Positions 1-7,423 of a DNA stretch of 64,000 nucleotides are shown here, in pieces. The stretch is from Kiritimatiellia bacterium (lineage in GTDB: Bacteria; Verrucomicrobiota; Kiritimatiellia; RFP12; UBA1067): NCBI GenBank assembly GCA_017406465.1, contig JAFQYM010000036.1:1-64000 (forward strand). Direction: 5' to 3'. The notes under the pieces were generated by a model, which was given only the letters and a program-made list of their open reading frames with translations, did not search any database and had not been told where the DNA came from. Every line of letters begins with the position of its first letter. Within the stretch, counting starts at the first letter, position 1. A program made the translations under genes and the position numbers.

Positions 1-180
1 GGGGGCGTGTGATTCTTCCTCATCCTCAACACCACCCAATGTTTTCAGGCACAACCACTCGCTGAAGCCCGCTTAACAGGCCTTCTCTTCCCATTCCGCT
101 TTTGCTAACTACAGTTGTCCGCTTTTGCTTTCACCGCGACAAAGGGTGTCAAGAGGGTGTCGCGTAGCGAATCAGCCGCG

Positions 181-1440
181 CTACAGATACCAGACAGGGA
201 AAGCCAGCAGATTGTCACGCAAGTGCGTCGGCGTGGAGCAATTACAAATGATAGCCCCCTGCCCGCGCTTCTTGCCCTTGATCTTCTCTAAGGCAGCAAA
301 CGCAGCGGCGTCGTTCGACTTTGGAGATGAGCTTTTCTTGATTTCGACGGGATAGAGCACTCCATTCTCCTCGATGACAAGGTCTATTTCGGACTCCACC
401 TCGACCCGCTGCCCTTCGCGCTGTACCGCAATCTTGTCACGGCCACGGTAATACGACACGAAATTCCGGTATTCAAGTCCCGCGTTGGAAAAACTCTTGA
501 GAATCTCCGAGACGACAAAGCTCTCGAACACGGCCCCGGCCATCGCGCCGCACGCCAGAGCATCAGCCGACAGCCAGCGTGTAAGATAGGCCACAAGCCC
601 CATGTCCCTGAAATGCAGTTTTGGAGCGCGAATCGCCCGCTTGAGTTCCGACGACGCATACGGCTGCAGCAGATATACGATTCCGGAAGTCTCGAGAATC
701 GACACCCAGCTTTTGACCGTCCCGACATCCTTGCCAATCTCGTCGGCGATGTTGGAGTAGTTCAAGACCTGTGCCGTCCGAGAAGCTGCGGCGACCATGA
801 ACTGGCGAAAGGCGGCAAGATCGTGTACTGCCTTGAGACTGCGCACGTCTCGCTCAAGATAGGTCTTCACGTAGTCGGCGTAATATGAATTCCAGTCCAC
901 TTCGGGATCTTGCAGTTCTGGATAGCCACCTCGATGGATTATTTTCCAGATTGACCCAGGATCCTTTGCGGTCTTTGAGCGCGAGAGCATGTATTCGTCC
1001 GTCGGCAGCACACGTTCCGCGAATGAATCGCCCGCAATCTCCCGCAGGGACAGTCCGTTCATTTCCAGTATGCGAACACGACCGGACAGTGACTCGCTCA
1101 CCCCCTGCATCAGCTGAAACGGCTGCGAACCGGAAAGGCAGTAAAGACCCTTCGCTCTGCGATTCTTGTCTGTCTCCATCTTGATGAAGCGGAACAAAAC
1201 AGGCGCATGCTGTACTTCGTCGATAGCAACGGGCGGAGGATTAAGCTGCATGAAGGTGCGGGAATCGTTCTTCGCCTGCTCTTCGACAAAAGGGTCATCC
1301 AGCGTCACATAGCGCAGATTGGGAAACACATGGGAAATCATAGTGGACTTTCCGACTTGGCGCGGACCAGTGACCAATACCGAGTTGCTGGTTTTCATCG
1401 CCTTAGCGAGCAACCCATCCATAAAGCGCTGTATGTACAT
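181..1440 (-). CDS. AAA+ ATPase with C-terminal DUF4143 domain
   Basis: A 419-residue protein. A P-loop GPRQVGKST lies near residues 25-33, a Walker B-like segment (VAIDEVQ) near 95 and a sensor-like LSGSQ near 127, matching the AAA_14 fold. The C-terminal half contains the DUF4143 pattern, including a PD-(D/E)XK-like segment ExDLVIEENGVLYPVEIKKS near residues 350-370. The family is widespread in gut bacteria and archaea, and its exact role is unresolved (often suggested to be defence- or mobile-element-linked). The start is supported by a GGAGGGC ribosome binding site just upstream. It lies outside the integrated element, beyond the displaced tRNA fragment, and is transcribed away from it. 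Confidence 0.9.
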   Translation of the reverse strand: MYIQRFMDGLLAKAMKTSNSVLVTGPRQVGKSTMISHVFPNLRYVTLDDPFVEEQAKNDSRTFMQLNPPPVAIDEVQHAPVLFRFIKMETDKNRRAKGLYCLSGSQPFQLMQGVSESLSGRVRILEMNGLSLREIAGDSFAERVLPTDEYMLSRSKTAKDPGSIWKIIHRGGYPELQDPEVDWNSYYADYVKTYLERDVRSLKAVHDLAAFRQFMVAAASRTAQVLNYSNIADEIGKDVGTVKSWVSILETSGIVYLLQPYASSELKRAIRAPKLHFRDMGLVAYLTRWLSADALACGAMAGAVFESFVVSEILKSFSNAGLEYRNFVSYYRGRDKIAVQREGQRVEVESEIDLVIEENGVLYPVEIKKSSSPKSNDAAAFAALEKIKGKKRGQGAIICNCSTPTHLRDNLLAFPVWYL

Positions 1441-1580
1441 TTGCCCTCCGACAATTTTAGATTATAAATCAAAATCTGCCAACAGAAGGTATAATATCAC
1501 ATTCCTCGTTGTAGCGTCAACGACGATTTTGAGACTTTCGGCAAATTAGCGCAAAGAACTAAACGGGCTGGGGTTAAAGC

Positions 1581-1606
1581 AAAAAGACCGCCTTAGGCGG
1601 CCTTTT
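1581..1606 (-). terminator. Displaced tRNA-Ala terminator (bidirectional)
   Basis: A 7-bp stem GACCGCC/GGCGGCC with a TTA loop is flanked by A5 on the left and T4 on the right. It follows the 3' tRNA fragment at 1609-1656 on the minus strand, so it is probably the original chromosomal terminator of tRNA-Ala, separated from the gene by the insertion. It could also stop plus-strand transcription. Confidence 0.7.
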
Positions 1607-1608
1607 CG

Positions 1609-1656
<48 letters not shown>

Positions 1657-1717
1657 TCAAGTAAAAACCCTAAAAACCCCTTTGTTTTTCATATATTCTC
1701 CGGCGGTTGCTGGGTTT

Positions 1718-1804
1718 GTGCATAGTAATGTGCATAGTTTCTCCTTGAGTTTAGCATCTGGTTTTGCTATACTACCATTGTTGTTTTCTGTTGTTTTGCG
1801 TTGA
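1718..1804. repeat. Left integrase arm-type repeats
   Basis: GTGCATAGT occurs at 1718-1726 and 1730-1738, a 12-bp period. A T-rich block at 1782-1804 (TGTTTTCTGTTGTTTTGCG) follows. The same pair with the same period, followed by a similar block, is found inside the right end at 16839-16888 in the same orientation. They are likely binding sites for the N-terminal domain of the integrase or for an excision factor. Confidence 0.65.
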
Positions 1805-1829
1805 CTTGCTGGCATGGGGTGTATTATAC
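1801..1829 (+). promoter_or_regulatory. Likely integrase promoter
   Basis: TTGACT at 1801-1806 is followed after 17 bp by TTATAC at 1824-1829, about 40 bp before the integrase start. The -35 lies inside the T-rich arm block, so arm binding could repress the gene. A minus-strand TATAAT overlaps the same spot. Confidence 0.5.
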
Positions 1830-1867
1830 CATAAATCACGACCCCAAAACCGAAGGAGGTAAAAAAA

Positions 1868-3670
1868 ATGGGTTTGAAACTGATGAAGGACAACCACGGC
1901 GAATACCGCCGCATCTGGTACGCAACCATGCACGTGAACGGGACGGCTCGGCTGACCAGCCGCAGACTGAAAACCCCGCTTCGCGGAAAGATACCGCTGG
2001 ACGAGAACGGACGCTTCTCGCTCAACCTCACAGGCGACGCCGCATTCGAGAAGTCCAAGGCGGCGGCAACCGCAGAATTGAAAGCCGTCCTCGATACCGC
2101 CCGCGAGATGAAGGCAGAAGAGCGAAACTCACCCGGCTACGCCGAGTCCGAGGCGTACCGTAAACTCATGGGGAGGTCAATTGAGAATTACCGCATAGCA
2201 GACCTTGCGGAACTGAATGCTAGCAGGAGACCAAAGCATATACTCACATCAGACAAACGCAAATGCCGCTATGGTTTGTCGGTGTACAAAATACTTGAAC
2301 ACTTTGCCAAGTGGTGCGCCCGCTATTCAAACGGTAAGCCGCGAGCCCAGAAGTGCGTGAAACTAACAGACATCAGACGAAGTGTCGTAAGCGCGTACTT
2401 TAGCGAAATATACGAGGTTCAATCCCGTAGCACATTTCTGAAGTATGTTTTTCTCCTTGCCAGCACTTATCGCTACTATATGCCAACTGCGGTCGAAAAC
2501 CCATTCAAAAAGGAATACGAGGAATCTTACAAAAAAATCACTAAGGCGAATGTTGGCGTAAATTCAATAGTCCATGAAGCACCATCAGAAACGCAGATGC
2601 GCCAGATTTGGGAATATGCTCGAAACGACAGGAGCAAACCCTATCTGTATCGCCTTGCCGTAGTCGCCGCCTGTACGGGAATGCGAATAGGAGATTGTTG
2701 CAATCTGACTTGGGACAAGGTGGACTTGCTGAACTACCTCATCACCACAAGTACATCCAAGACGGGCAAGCCCATCGCCGTCCCCATCTTCGACTACGTG
2801 CAAAATTCAAAAGACTACGACGAAATACTGGGGGAGTTACGGCGTGAACTGGAAGCGGCTATCACAGAACGCGAAGGCGGCGAAAAGTACGTGATACCAG
2901 AAGCCGCCGCAATCTACAAGCGCGACCCATCGCGCATAAACAAAATCGGCAAAATGCTCTTCGCCCGTGCGCTCTTTTCTGCACCAGAACCGGAGAAAGC
3001 CGTGATTGTCGGCGAAGAACCAAAGAAGAAGTCTCCCGCAAAAATTCTGCGTACCATCGAATCGGCTAACATAAAACCGGAGAAGAAGAGTCGACTTATA
3101 CGGACATACGAACTCTTCAGCCATGGCAAGTCCTATCGTCAAATCGCCGATGCTATTGGCAACCGCAAAGGGAACGTCTCGGACGACTTGTCTATCATCG
3201 AAGATATGACGGGAGAGCGGTTGCGTCCGGGCAACCCGTACATGGGCGTAAATGCGAAGCCGAGCCTCAAGACGCTTCTCAAGAAGACGCGCCGTGAACG
3301 GACGCAGGGGCAACGCGCCGGCTGTCTCTACGGGTGGCACTCATGCCGCGTCTTTTTTGTCGTGAAGGCAATCAATGCGGGTCTCAAGCCAGAAGTTTTG
3401 ATGGACATCGTGGGACACGCCTCTGTTCAAATGGTACTTCACTACTATAATCCTAAAGAGTTTACCGCCGCAGAGAAGATGCGGGAGCAGTTCCGGCGCA
3501 ACCGCATTGAACGCGCCACTTTGCAAGCATCCCAACAAAAAAGCGCACTACCGATGGCGGACGCCCTTGCCGATGCAAGACGCGCCATACTCGAGTCCAC
3601 AAGCATGACACCCGAAGCCAAAGGAAAGGCGGTAGCGGCGTTAATCATGCTGTCCTCTTCCGGCAAATAA
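1868..3670 (+). CDS. Tyrosine-recombinase integrase with an inserted HTH segment
   Basis: A 600-residue tyrosine recombinase that would catalyse insertion into and excision from tRNA-Ala. The catalytic set is visible: R273 (CTGMRIGD), H491 and R494 (WHSCR), H517 (VGHAS) and Y526 nine residues later. The spacing R273 to H491 is 218 residues, against about 96 in XerD or lambda Int. The extra roughly 120 residues include a helix-turn-helix-like stretch near 414-450 (SYRQIADAIGNRKGNVSDDL). AGGAGG lies 8 nt before the start. The gene is adjacent to the left attachment site and is followed by a hairpin. Confidence 0.92.
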   Translation: MGLKLMKDNHGEYRRIWYATMHVNGTARLTSRRLKTPLRGKIPLDENGRFSLNLTGDAAFEKSKAAATAELKAVLDTAREMKAEERNSPGYAESEAYRKLMGRSIENYRIADLAELNASRRPKHILTSDKRKCRYGLSVYKILEHFAKWCARYSNGKPRAQKCVKLTDIRRSVVSAYFSEIYEVQSRSTFLKYVFLLASTYRYYMPTAVENPFKKEYEESYKKITKANVGVNSIVHEAPSETQMRQIWEYARNDRSKPYLYRLAVVAACTGMRIGDCCNLTWDKVDLLNYLITTSTSKTGKPIAVPIFDYVQNSKDYDEILGELRRELEAAITEREGGEKYVIPEAAAIYKRDPSRINKIGKMLFARALFSAPEPEKAVIVGEEPKKKSPAKILRTIESANIKPEKKSRLIRTYELFSHGKSYRQIADAIGNRKGNVSDDLSIIEDMTGERLRPGNPYMGVNAKPSLKTLLKKTRRERTQGQRAGCLYGWHSCRVFFVVKAINAGLKPEVLMDIVGHASVQMVLHYYNPKEFTAAEKMREQFRRNRIERATLQASQQKSALPMADALADARRAILESTSMTPEAKGKAVAALIMLSSSGK

Positions 3671-3700
3671 TACACTGACAACGGCAATCCATCCACAAGG

Positions 3701-3730
3701 ACGAGGCGGCACAATTACGTGTCGCCTCGT
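3701..3730 (+). terminator. Hairpin after the integrase gene
   Basis: A 12-bp stem ACGAGGCGGCAC/GTGTCGCCTCGT with a 6-nt loop starts 31 nt after the integrase stop. The following T-run is poor (TCTGTCCT), so termination may be partial. Confidence 0.5.
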
Positions 3731-3751
3731 TCTGTCCTGCGCCAAGTTGTC

Positions 3752-3814
3752 TTGACCGTGCGGCATGAAGTGTAAACGCGAAACACCGCGAAACGCACAT
3801 TAAGGAACAAACAA
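3752..3814 (+). promoter_or_regulatory. Promoter/leader box shared with the second HTH_17 gene
   Basis: TTGACCGTGCGGCA at 3752-3765 sits exactly 63 bp before the start codon at 3815. TTGACCGTTCGGCA at 15391-15404 sits exactly 63 bp before the start at 15454. Both genes also share AAGGAAC just before the start and an ATGGAC beginning. Confidence 0.55.
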
Positions 3815-4174
3815 ATGGACGACATGACGCTCATAAGGAAAATAACTCTTGCCAGCCCTGAAAAAAAGGCGGCCGTCGTCGCCGTGCTGTCGGGCGCGGC
3901 TATCGTTGACAGAGGCAAAGCGCAGGATCAAGACGCAGACGCCTACCGCCTTGCGAAAATCACGGACGCGGCGAAACTTCTTGCCGTTGGAAGAAGCACC
4001 GTGTACAAACTCATCAAGACGGGACGCCTCGAAACGCGGGACTTGAACGGTTGTCAGCGGGTCACTATGCGCTCAATCAAGGAATTTATAGACGGCGAGC
4101 GTCCAGCAAACGAGCAAACGAAAGCCATCATCGCCGAATCAAAATCACGTTATGCACAAAGCCAATGCAAGTAG
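3815..4174 (+). CDS. Excisionase-like HTH_17 DNA-binding protein
   Basis: A 119-residue protein. Residues about 46-95 form a MerR/excisionase-type winged helix: a short strand (YRLAKITDAA), then LLAVGRSTVYKLIKTGRLE, then a strand and a C-terminal helix. The position directly after the integrase and the domain type suggest a recombination directionality factor or element regulator. The N-terminal 45 residues have no recognised domain. AAGGAAC serves as ribosome binding site. A strong terminator follows. Confidence 0.75.
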   Translation: MDDMTLIRKITLASPEKKAAVVAVLSGAAIVDRGKAQDQDADAYRLAKITDAAKLLAVGRSTVYKLIKTGRLETRDLNGCQRVTMRSIKEFIDGERPANEQTKAIIAESKSRYAQSQCK

Positions 4175-4192
4175 TCCGATTGAGATTGAGCG

Positions 4193-4235
4193 GCGAAAGG
4201 CACATCTGCTGGATGTGCCTTTCGCTTATTCTATT
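4193..4235 (+). terminator. Rho-independent terminator after the HTH_17 gene
   Basis: A perfect 14-bp stem GCGAAAGGCACATC (4193-4206) pairs with 4212-4225 across a 5-nt loop. It is followed by a T-rich tract TTATTCTATTTT. Confidence 0.9.
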
Positions 4236-4249
4236 TTGCTTGTCGTGAT

Positions 4250-4345
4250 TTGCGTTGTTTGCCGTTTATCCTTGTTTAGTAAATGGTGCATATTTCCACA
4301 CAACGCAACACAGTAGTGTTCATGTAGGCACACGGCAAACACAGC
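4250..4345. other. Nested inverted repeats, candidate replication or transfer origin
   Basis: TTGCGTTGT at 4250-4258 is inverted as ACAACGCAA near 4310-4318, and TTTGCCGT directly after it is inverted as ACGGCAAA near 4332-4339. The stretch between the plus-strand terminator and the end of the rep gene is AT-rich and has no open frame of note. Its place beside an HUH Rep fits a double-strand origin or oriT, but no nick site can be identified by eye. Confidence 0.35.
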
Positions 4346-4373
4346 ACCTCATATCTATTTTGTTTACACATAA

Positions 4374-5570
4374 TCAAGCAAGATAGTTCTTTAGTGCTTT
4401 GGTCATGCGCATCGTGGAATTACGAAGTTTCGGAGGTTTCGACCGTTTACGCTTGTTCAGCGTTTTCTTTACCTGTTGTACGATTGTCTCCACAATTTGA
4501 GATGTAACGCCAACGAACAGCCCAGCAATTGTAAACTTTTCAGGGAAAGGTTTGTCTTTGTGGACTTTTCTCCATATTCCCCTCAAAACCCCATCTCTGA
4601 TTTCTGGCGGAATGAGAATGGCTTCGGGTTTCAATTCCTCCAAGTTTTTCTTTTGCACCTTCCCCCACGGTTTTCCTCTTGGATAGCATTGCGTTGTCTT
4701 TGCTAAATAGTTAATCAATTTTGGCATGTAATCAGGGTCTGCTTCCTCATCAATCATTCTCGTACATACTCCGTACTGCCAAAAAAACCGCATTTTGCAT
4801 TGAGGAATAGGGCGACAACGAATTGCGTTGAACCACAATACTCGGAAGGTATTATGCACAAAGTCTGTTACCTCGTCCGACATTGAAGGCATAATTCCAC
4901 CTGCGTCAATAATAGCCTGCCTTTTGGCTTTCCGCATTTTTGCAACCCATGTGTATGCGTCAGTTGCCCAGTCATAATCCAAAGGCGTGTAAACAATGGC
5001 GTGTATATGCGGCCCTCCGTCTTCCGTCATTTCCCGGCGATAAATTATTGCGCATCGTTTGAAACACCGCGCAAATGAGGTGCTAAAAGTTTTTTGTGCT
5101 TTCTCGAAATCATCCAAGATTGCTTCTTGTCTCCACTCCTTTCCCTTCCAATTCTCTTCGCCCCAATGGTGTACCGTGAGCGTGACGTGATATTTGATTG
5201 AGCCGCGAGGCAAATCAAGACAATCTACAGCCTTCTTGAATTTTCGTTGAGATGCACGTGAAAAGCCCACAATCCTACCTCTTTTGGACTCCTTTATCCC
5301 TGTCCAATAACCTCGAAGACCTGTTTCGTGTCCGATTATCACCCCATGTGGAGTTTTATAGTCGTGCCCATTCTTATACCGATACTCCGCCCTGCCTGAT
5401 TTCTCGTTTTTCAGACGCTTAACAGATTTCCCGAATTCTTTCAGAGTGTGTTCTACACTTTTTGCGTCTAAATCAGTCTTGCGACCAGTTAGTAAATCAC
5501 TCATAAATGGAGTTAGACATCCCAACTCCTCCGCATCCTTCAATAGTTTCTTTTTCTTGTAGTCAATCAT
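4374..5570 (-). CDS. HUH-family rolling-circle Rep / relaxase
   Basis: A 398-residue protein with the three motifs of HUH endonucleases in order. Motif 1 is a strand YHVTLTVHH near residues 127-135. Motif 2 is PHIHAIVY with H188 and H190 as metal ligands. Motif 3 is YxxxxxxYLAK with Y281 and Y288 as candidate nucleophiles. It would nick and religate one strand to start rolling-circle replication or transfer of the excised element. It is the last gene of a nine-gene operon starting at 8980; AAGGAGC inside the end of the preceding gene serves as its ribosome binding site. Base composition is more AT-rich than in its neighbours. Confidence 0.82.
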   Translation of the reverse strand: MIDYKKKKLLKDAEELGCLTPFMSDLLTGRKTDLDAKSVEHTLKEFGKSVKRLKNEKSGRAEYRYKNGHDYKTPHGVIIGHETGLRGYWTGIKESKRGRIVGFSRASQRKFKKAVDCLDLPRGSIKYHVTLTVHHWGEENWKGKEWRQEAILDDFEKAQKTFSTSFARCFKRCAIIYRREMTEDGGPHIHAIVYTPLDYDWATDAYTWVAKMRKAKRQAIIDAGGIMPSMSDEVTDFVHNTFRVLWFNAIRCRPIPQCKMRFFWQYGVCTRMIDEEADPDYMPKLINYLAKTTQCYPRGKPWGKVQKKNLEELKPEAILIPPEIRDGVLRGIWRKVHKDKPFPEKFTIAGLFVGVTSQIVETIVQQVKKTLNKRKRSKPPKLRNSTMRMTKALKNYLA

Positions 5571-5576
5571 AGCGTC

Positions 5577-6014
5577 TTATGCTCCTTTCTTGTTTTCGAT
5601 TTCTGCCAATTGGCGGTTTATGTCGGCGGCGACCTCTCGCGGCAAGTACCACATAGCGGGACGCCCCGCTATCGGTATGAACCGCTTGAGCCAGACAGGA
5701 TTTGCCAGTTTCCAGCGGCACGGGTCTTCAGCGTCGGCTTCATATTCGACCACGCCGACGATTTCCCCCGCGTGTTGTGCAAGCGTCTCGTATGGCGGCA
5801 ACTCCCGCTCCACGATCCTGCCACTCTTCCAGTTGTCGGCTATGTACGCCCTGTCCTCGTCATACGCCGCCCGCGTGTAGTTGCGGCTGAAATGGACGGC
5901 ACAACGCCCGCGCACGGTACGCGGCTCGCTACTGCGCACCTCCACGGTCTTGTAGCCGTGCATCTGCGTCCAACCCCAAATCCACTTCACTGTAAACGCG
6001 CATTTCACGTCCAT
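5577..6014 (-). CDS. ASCH-domain protein
   Basis: A 145-residue protein that matches the ASCH fold pattern: N-terminal WxWxxxxGYKTVEVRS, then RGRCAVHFSR, a central GEIVGVVEY and a C-terminal basic/proline segment. ASCH domains are PUA-like and are thought to bind RNA or modified nucleotides; in mobile elements they are common but poorly understood. It lies between a small unknown gene and rep with nearly no gaps, so it is co-transcribed with them. Confidence 0.75.
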   Translation of the reverse strand: MDVKCAFTVKWIWGWTQMHGYKTVEVRSSEPRTVRGRCAVHFSRNYTRAAYDEDRAYIADNWKSGRIVERELPPYETLAQHAGEIVGVVEYEADAEDPCRWKLANPVWLKRFIPIAGRPAMWYLPREVAADINRQLAEIENKKGA

Positions 6015-6017
6015 AGG

Positions 6018-6251
6018 CTAATCCTCGTCGTCGAATGAAATACCAAGGCTACGCTTCATATCCGCCTCCTGTCGCCCGAAGGCGTCCTCTTCCATCGGTA
6101 TGCCTGTCTCCTCTTCCTTTCGGACGCGAAGTTTGTACACCTCCTCGCCGAAGCGTTCGGGGTCGTCGAAGATTTCCGAATCAAGCATATCGACCAACTC
6201 GCAGATGTTCTTCTTTGAGGTGTCGGTCTTCAGTATCTCGTCTGCTGTCAT
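6018..6251 (-). CDS. Small acidic protein of unknown function
   Basis: A 77-residue protein starting at 6251, where GGAGG precedes the ATG. The longer reading frame upstream is rejected because this site overlaps the stop of the previous gene (ATGA). The protein is rich in Glu, Asp and Lys and predicted helical. No recognisable domain. Operon position between the 88-residue protein and the ASCH gene supports it being real. Confidence 0.65.
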   Translation of the reverse strand: MTADEILKTDTSKKNICELVDMLDSEIFDDPERFGEEVYKLRVRKEEETGIPMEEDAFGRQEADMKRSLGISFDDED

Positions 6252-6514
6252 GGCTGCCTCCGTTTCTTTTCCTTTTCCCAAGGCTTCCCATACTTCCCGT
6301 AGTAATCCGACGCCAGAACCTCCCACTCGTCGTTGAGGTCTTCTTCTGGAACGTAAGTGCCCATTGCGGAATGCCACGCCATGCCCGAATCCTTGGGCAG
6401 TTTGTAGTTGGGCTTCATCTTCACCGTGTGCGCGACGCCGTTCTCGTCTATCGCCGTCGTCGGGTTGGGAAAGACGATTACTGGCGGCTCTATGAAGTCA
6501 TCTTCGGCCCTCAT
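6248..6514 (-). CDS. Small protein of unknown function
   Basis: An 88-residue protein linked to both neighbours by 4-bp ATGA overlaps (6511-6514 and 6248-6251), typical of translational coupling. It has a Pro-rich first half (PPVIVFPNP), a central acidic segment and a basic C-terminus (KEKKRRQP). Its family is not recognised. Confidence 0.7.
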   Translation of the reverse strand: MRAEDDFIEPPVIVFPNPTTAIDENGVAHTVKMKPNYKLPKDSGMAWHSAMGTYVPEEDLNDEWEVLASDYYGKYGKPWEKEKKRRQP

Positions 6515-7167
6515 TGAACGTCTCCTTCCTTATCCGTGATTGGGGCTTCGCTTTCGTCCCATATCAGTTTTTCGTCAAGCAGAGTGTCTGCCATGACATT
6601 ATCAATCATCAACCTGTAGTGCGATTCCTCGACGGCGTTGCTTCTCCGGGCTTCGAGAAGCGCGTTCATCATCGCCTCTCTCGAAACCATACCTCGCTTG
6701 TAGCGGTCGTACAGTCCCAACACCCCGCCCCCGTCGCGTCCCTCGCCAAATGGGGACAGGCGGAATCCGGCGGCTCGCCCAAGCGAAAGAAGTCTGTCGA
6801 TGGCTCTGCGGAACTGCAAGACCGAACGGGTTTCCCAGTCGTCAAGCCCTGCAATGACAAGGCAGATTCTGGGAAGCGGGACTCTCGTCTTGGCGTTGTA
6901 CTCGGCAAGGTTGCGTATCCGCCTTTGGGCAAACGCCTCAAGCCGAAGTTTCATTTCCATCATCAAGAGCGACCGCACAATCAGAATGCCAAGGCACTCG
7001 TCCGTACATGGATTCTCTATGTGCGGCAACCGTCGTCCCTGTTCTTCAGCCCTCTGCAAGACGAGCGGAGGGTACACCACCTCAAGAGGCGGCAGACAGC
7101 CCTCCAGCCGCCGCAGACCGGCTTCACATCCAAAGGCGTATGTCAACGTTTCTGTCTTCGCGTTCAT
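6511..7167 (-). CDS. FtsK-like protein without a Walker A motif
   Basis: A 218-residue protein. Residues about 55-115 follow the FtsK/SpoIIIE/TcpA motor pattern: TDECLG, then MEMKLRLEAFAQRRIRNLA, then EYNAK and a hydrophobic strand LPRICLVIAG where FtsK proteins carry Walker B (VVVDE). No GxxxxGK[ST] is present and the Walker B acids are replaced, so it should not hydrolyse ATP. It probably derives from the coupling/translocase ATPase of a related element and may act as an adaptor with Rep. ATGA overlap with the next gene; GGAGA precedes the start. Confidence 0.6.
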   Translation of the reverse strand: MNAKTETLTYAFGCEAGLRRLEGCLPPLEVVYPPLVLQRAEEQGRRLPHIENPCTDECLGILIVRSLLMMEMKLRLEAFAQRRIRNLAEYNAKTRVPLPRICLVIAGLDDWETRSVLQFRRAIDRLLSLGRAAGFRLSPFGEGRDGGGVLGLYDRYKRGMVSREAMMNALLEARRSNAVEESHYRLMIDNVMADTLLDEKLIWDESEAPITDKEGDVQ

Positions 7168-7228
7168 TTGTCTTACTGTCTCCTATTTCTGTTTGAGTTT
7201 TACCTTTCAATGCGTGTCGTTGCGCGTG

Positions 7229-7372
7229 TTAATTCGCCAACCCATACATTGCGTCTTTCCCCTGCGTTTTTGCCCCGAAAAACTTAATTCTTGACACTTT
7301 CAGGATTTTTTTCGGAGGCCATCGCGCGCCCACGCGCCCGCGACCCTCACTGTTCACTTTCTTTGCCGCCAT
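7229..7372 (-). CDS. Small very basic protein (47 residues)
   Basis: A short frame beginning with AGGAGG five nt before ATG, one of the best ribosome binding sites of the operon. The product starts MAAKKVNSEGRGRVGARW and is rich in Lys/Arg with few acidic residues, suggesting nucleic-acid contact. It lies in the 256-bp gap between the two FtsK-like genes, in the same direction. No family recognised. Confidence 0.5.
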   Translation of the reverse strand: MAAKKVNSEGRGRVGARWPPKKILKVSRIKFFGAKTQGKDAMYGLAN

Positions 7373-7423
7373 TTTTGCCTCCTGTTTCTTCGCGTATTTT
7401 GAAACTTTCCATGTCCCGCTCCA

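Noticed and set aside
125-355. Plus-strand frame overlapping the DUF4143 gene
   Set aside because: Shadow of the well-supported minus-strand gene; no ribosome binding site or domain.
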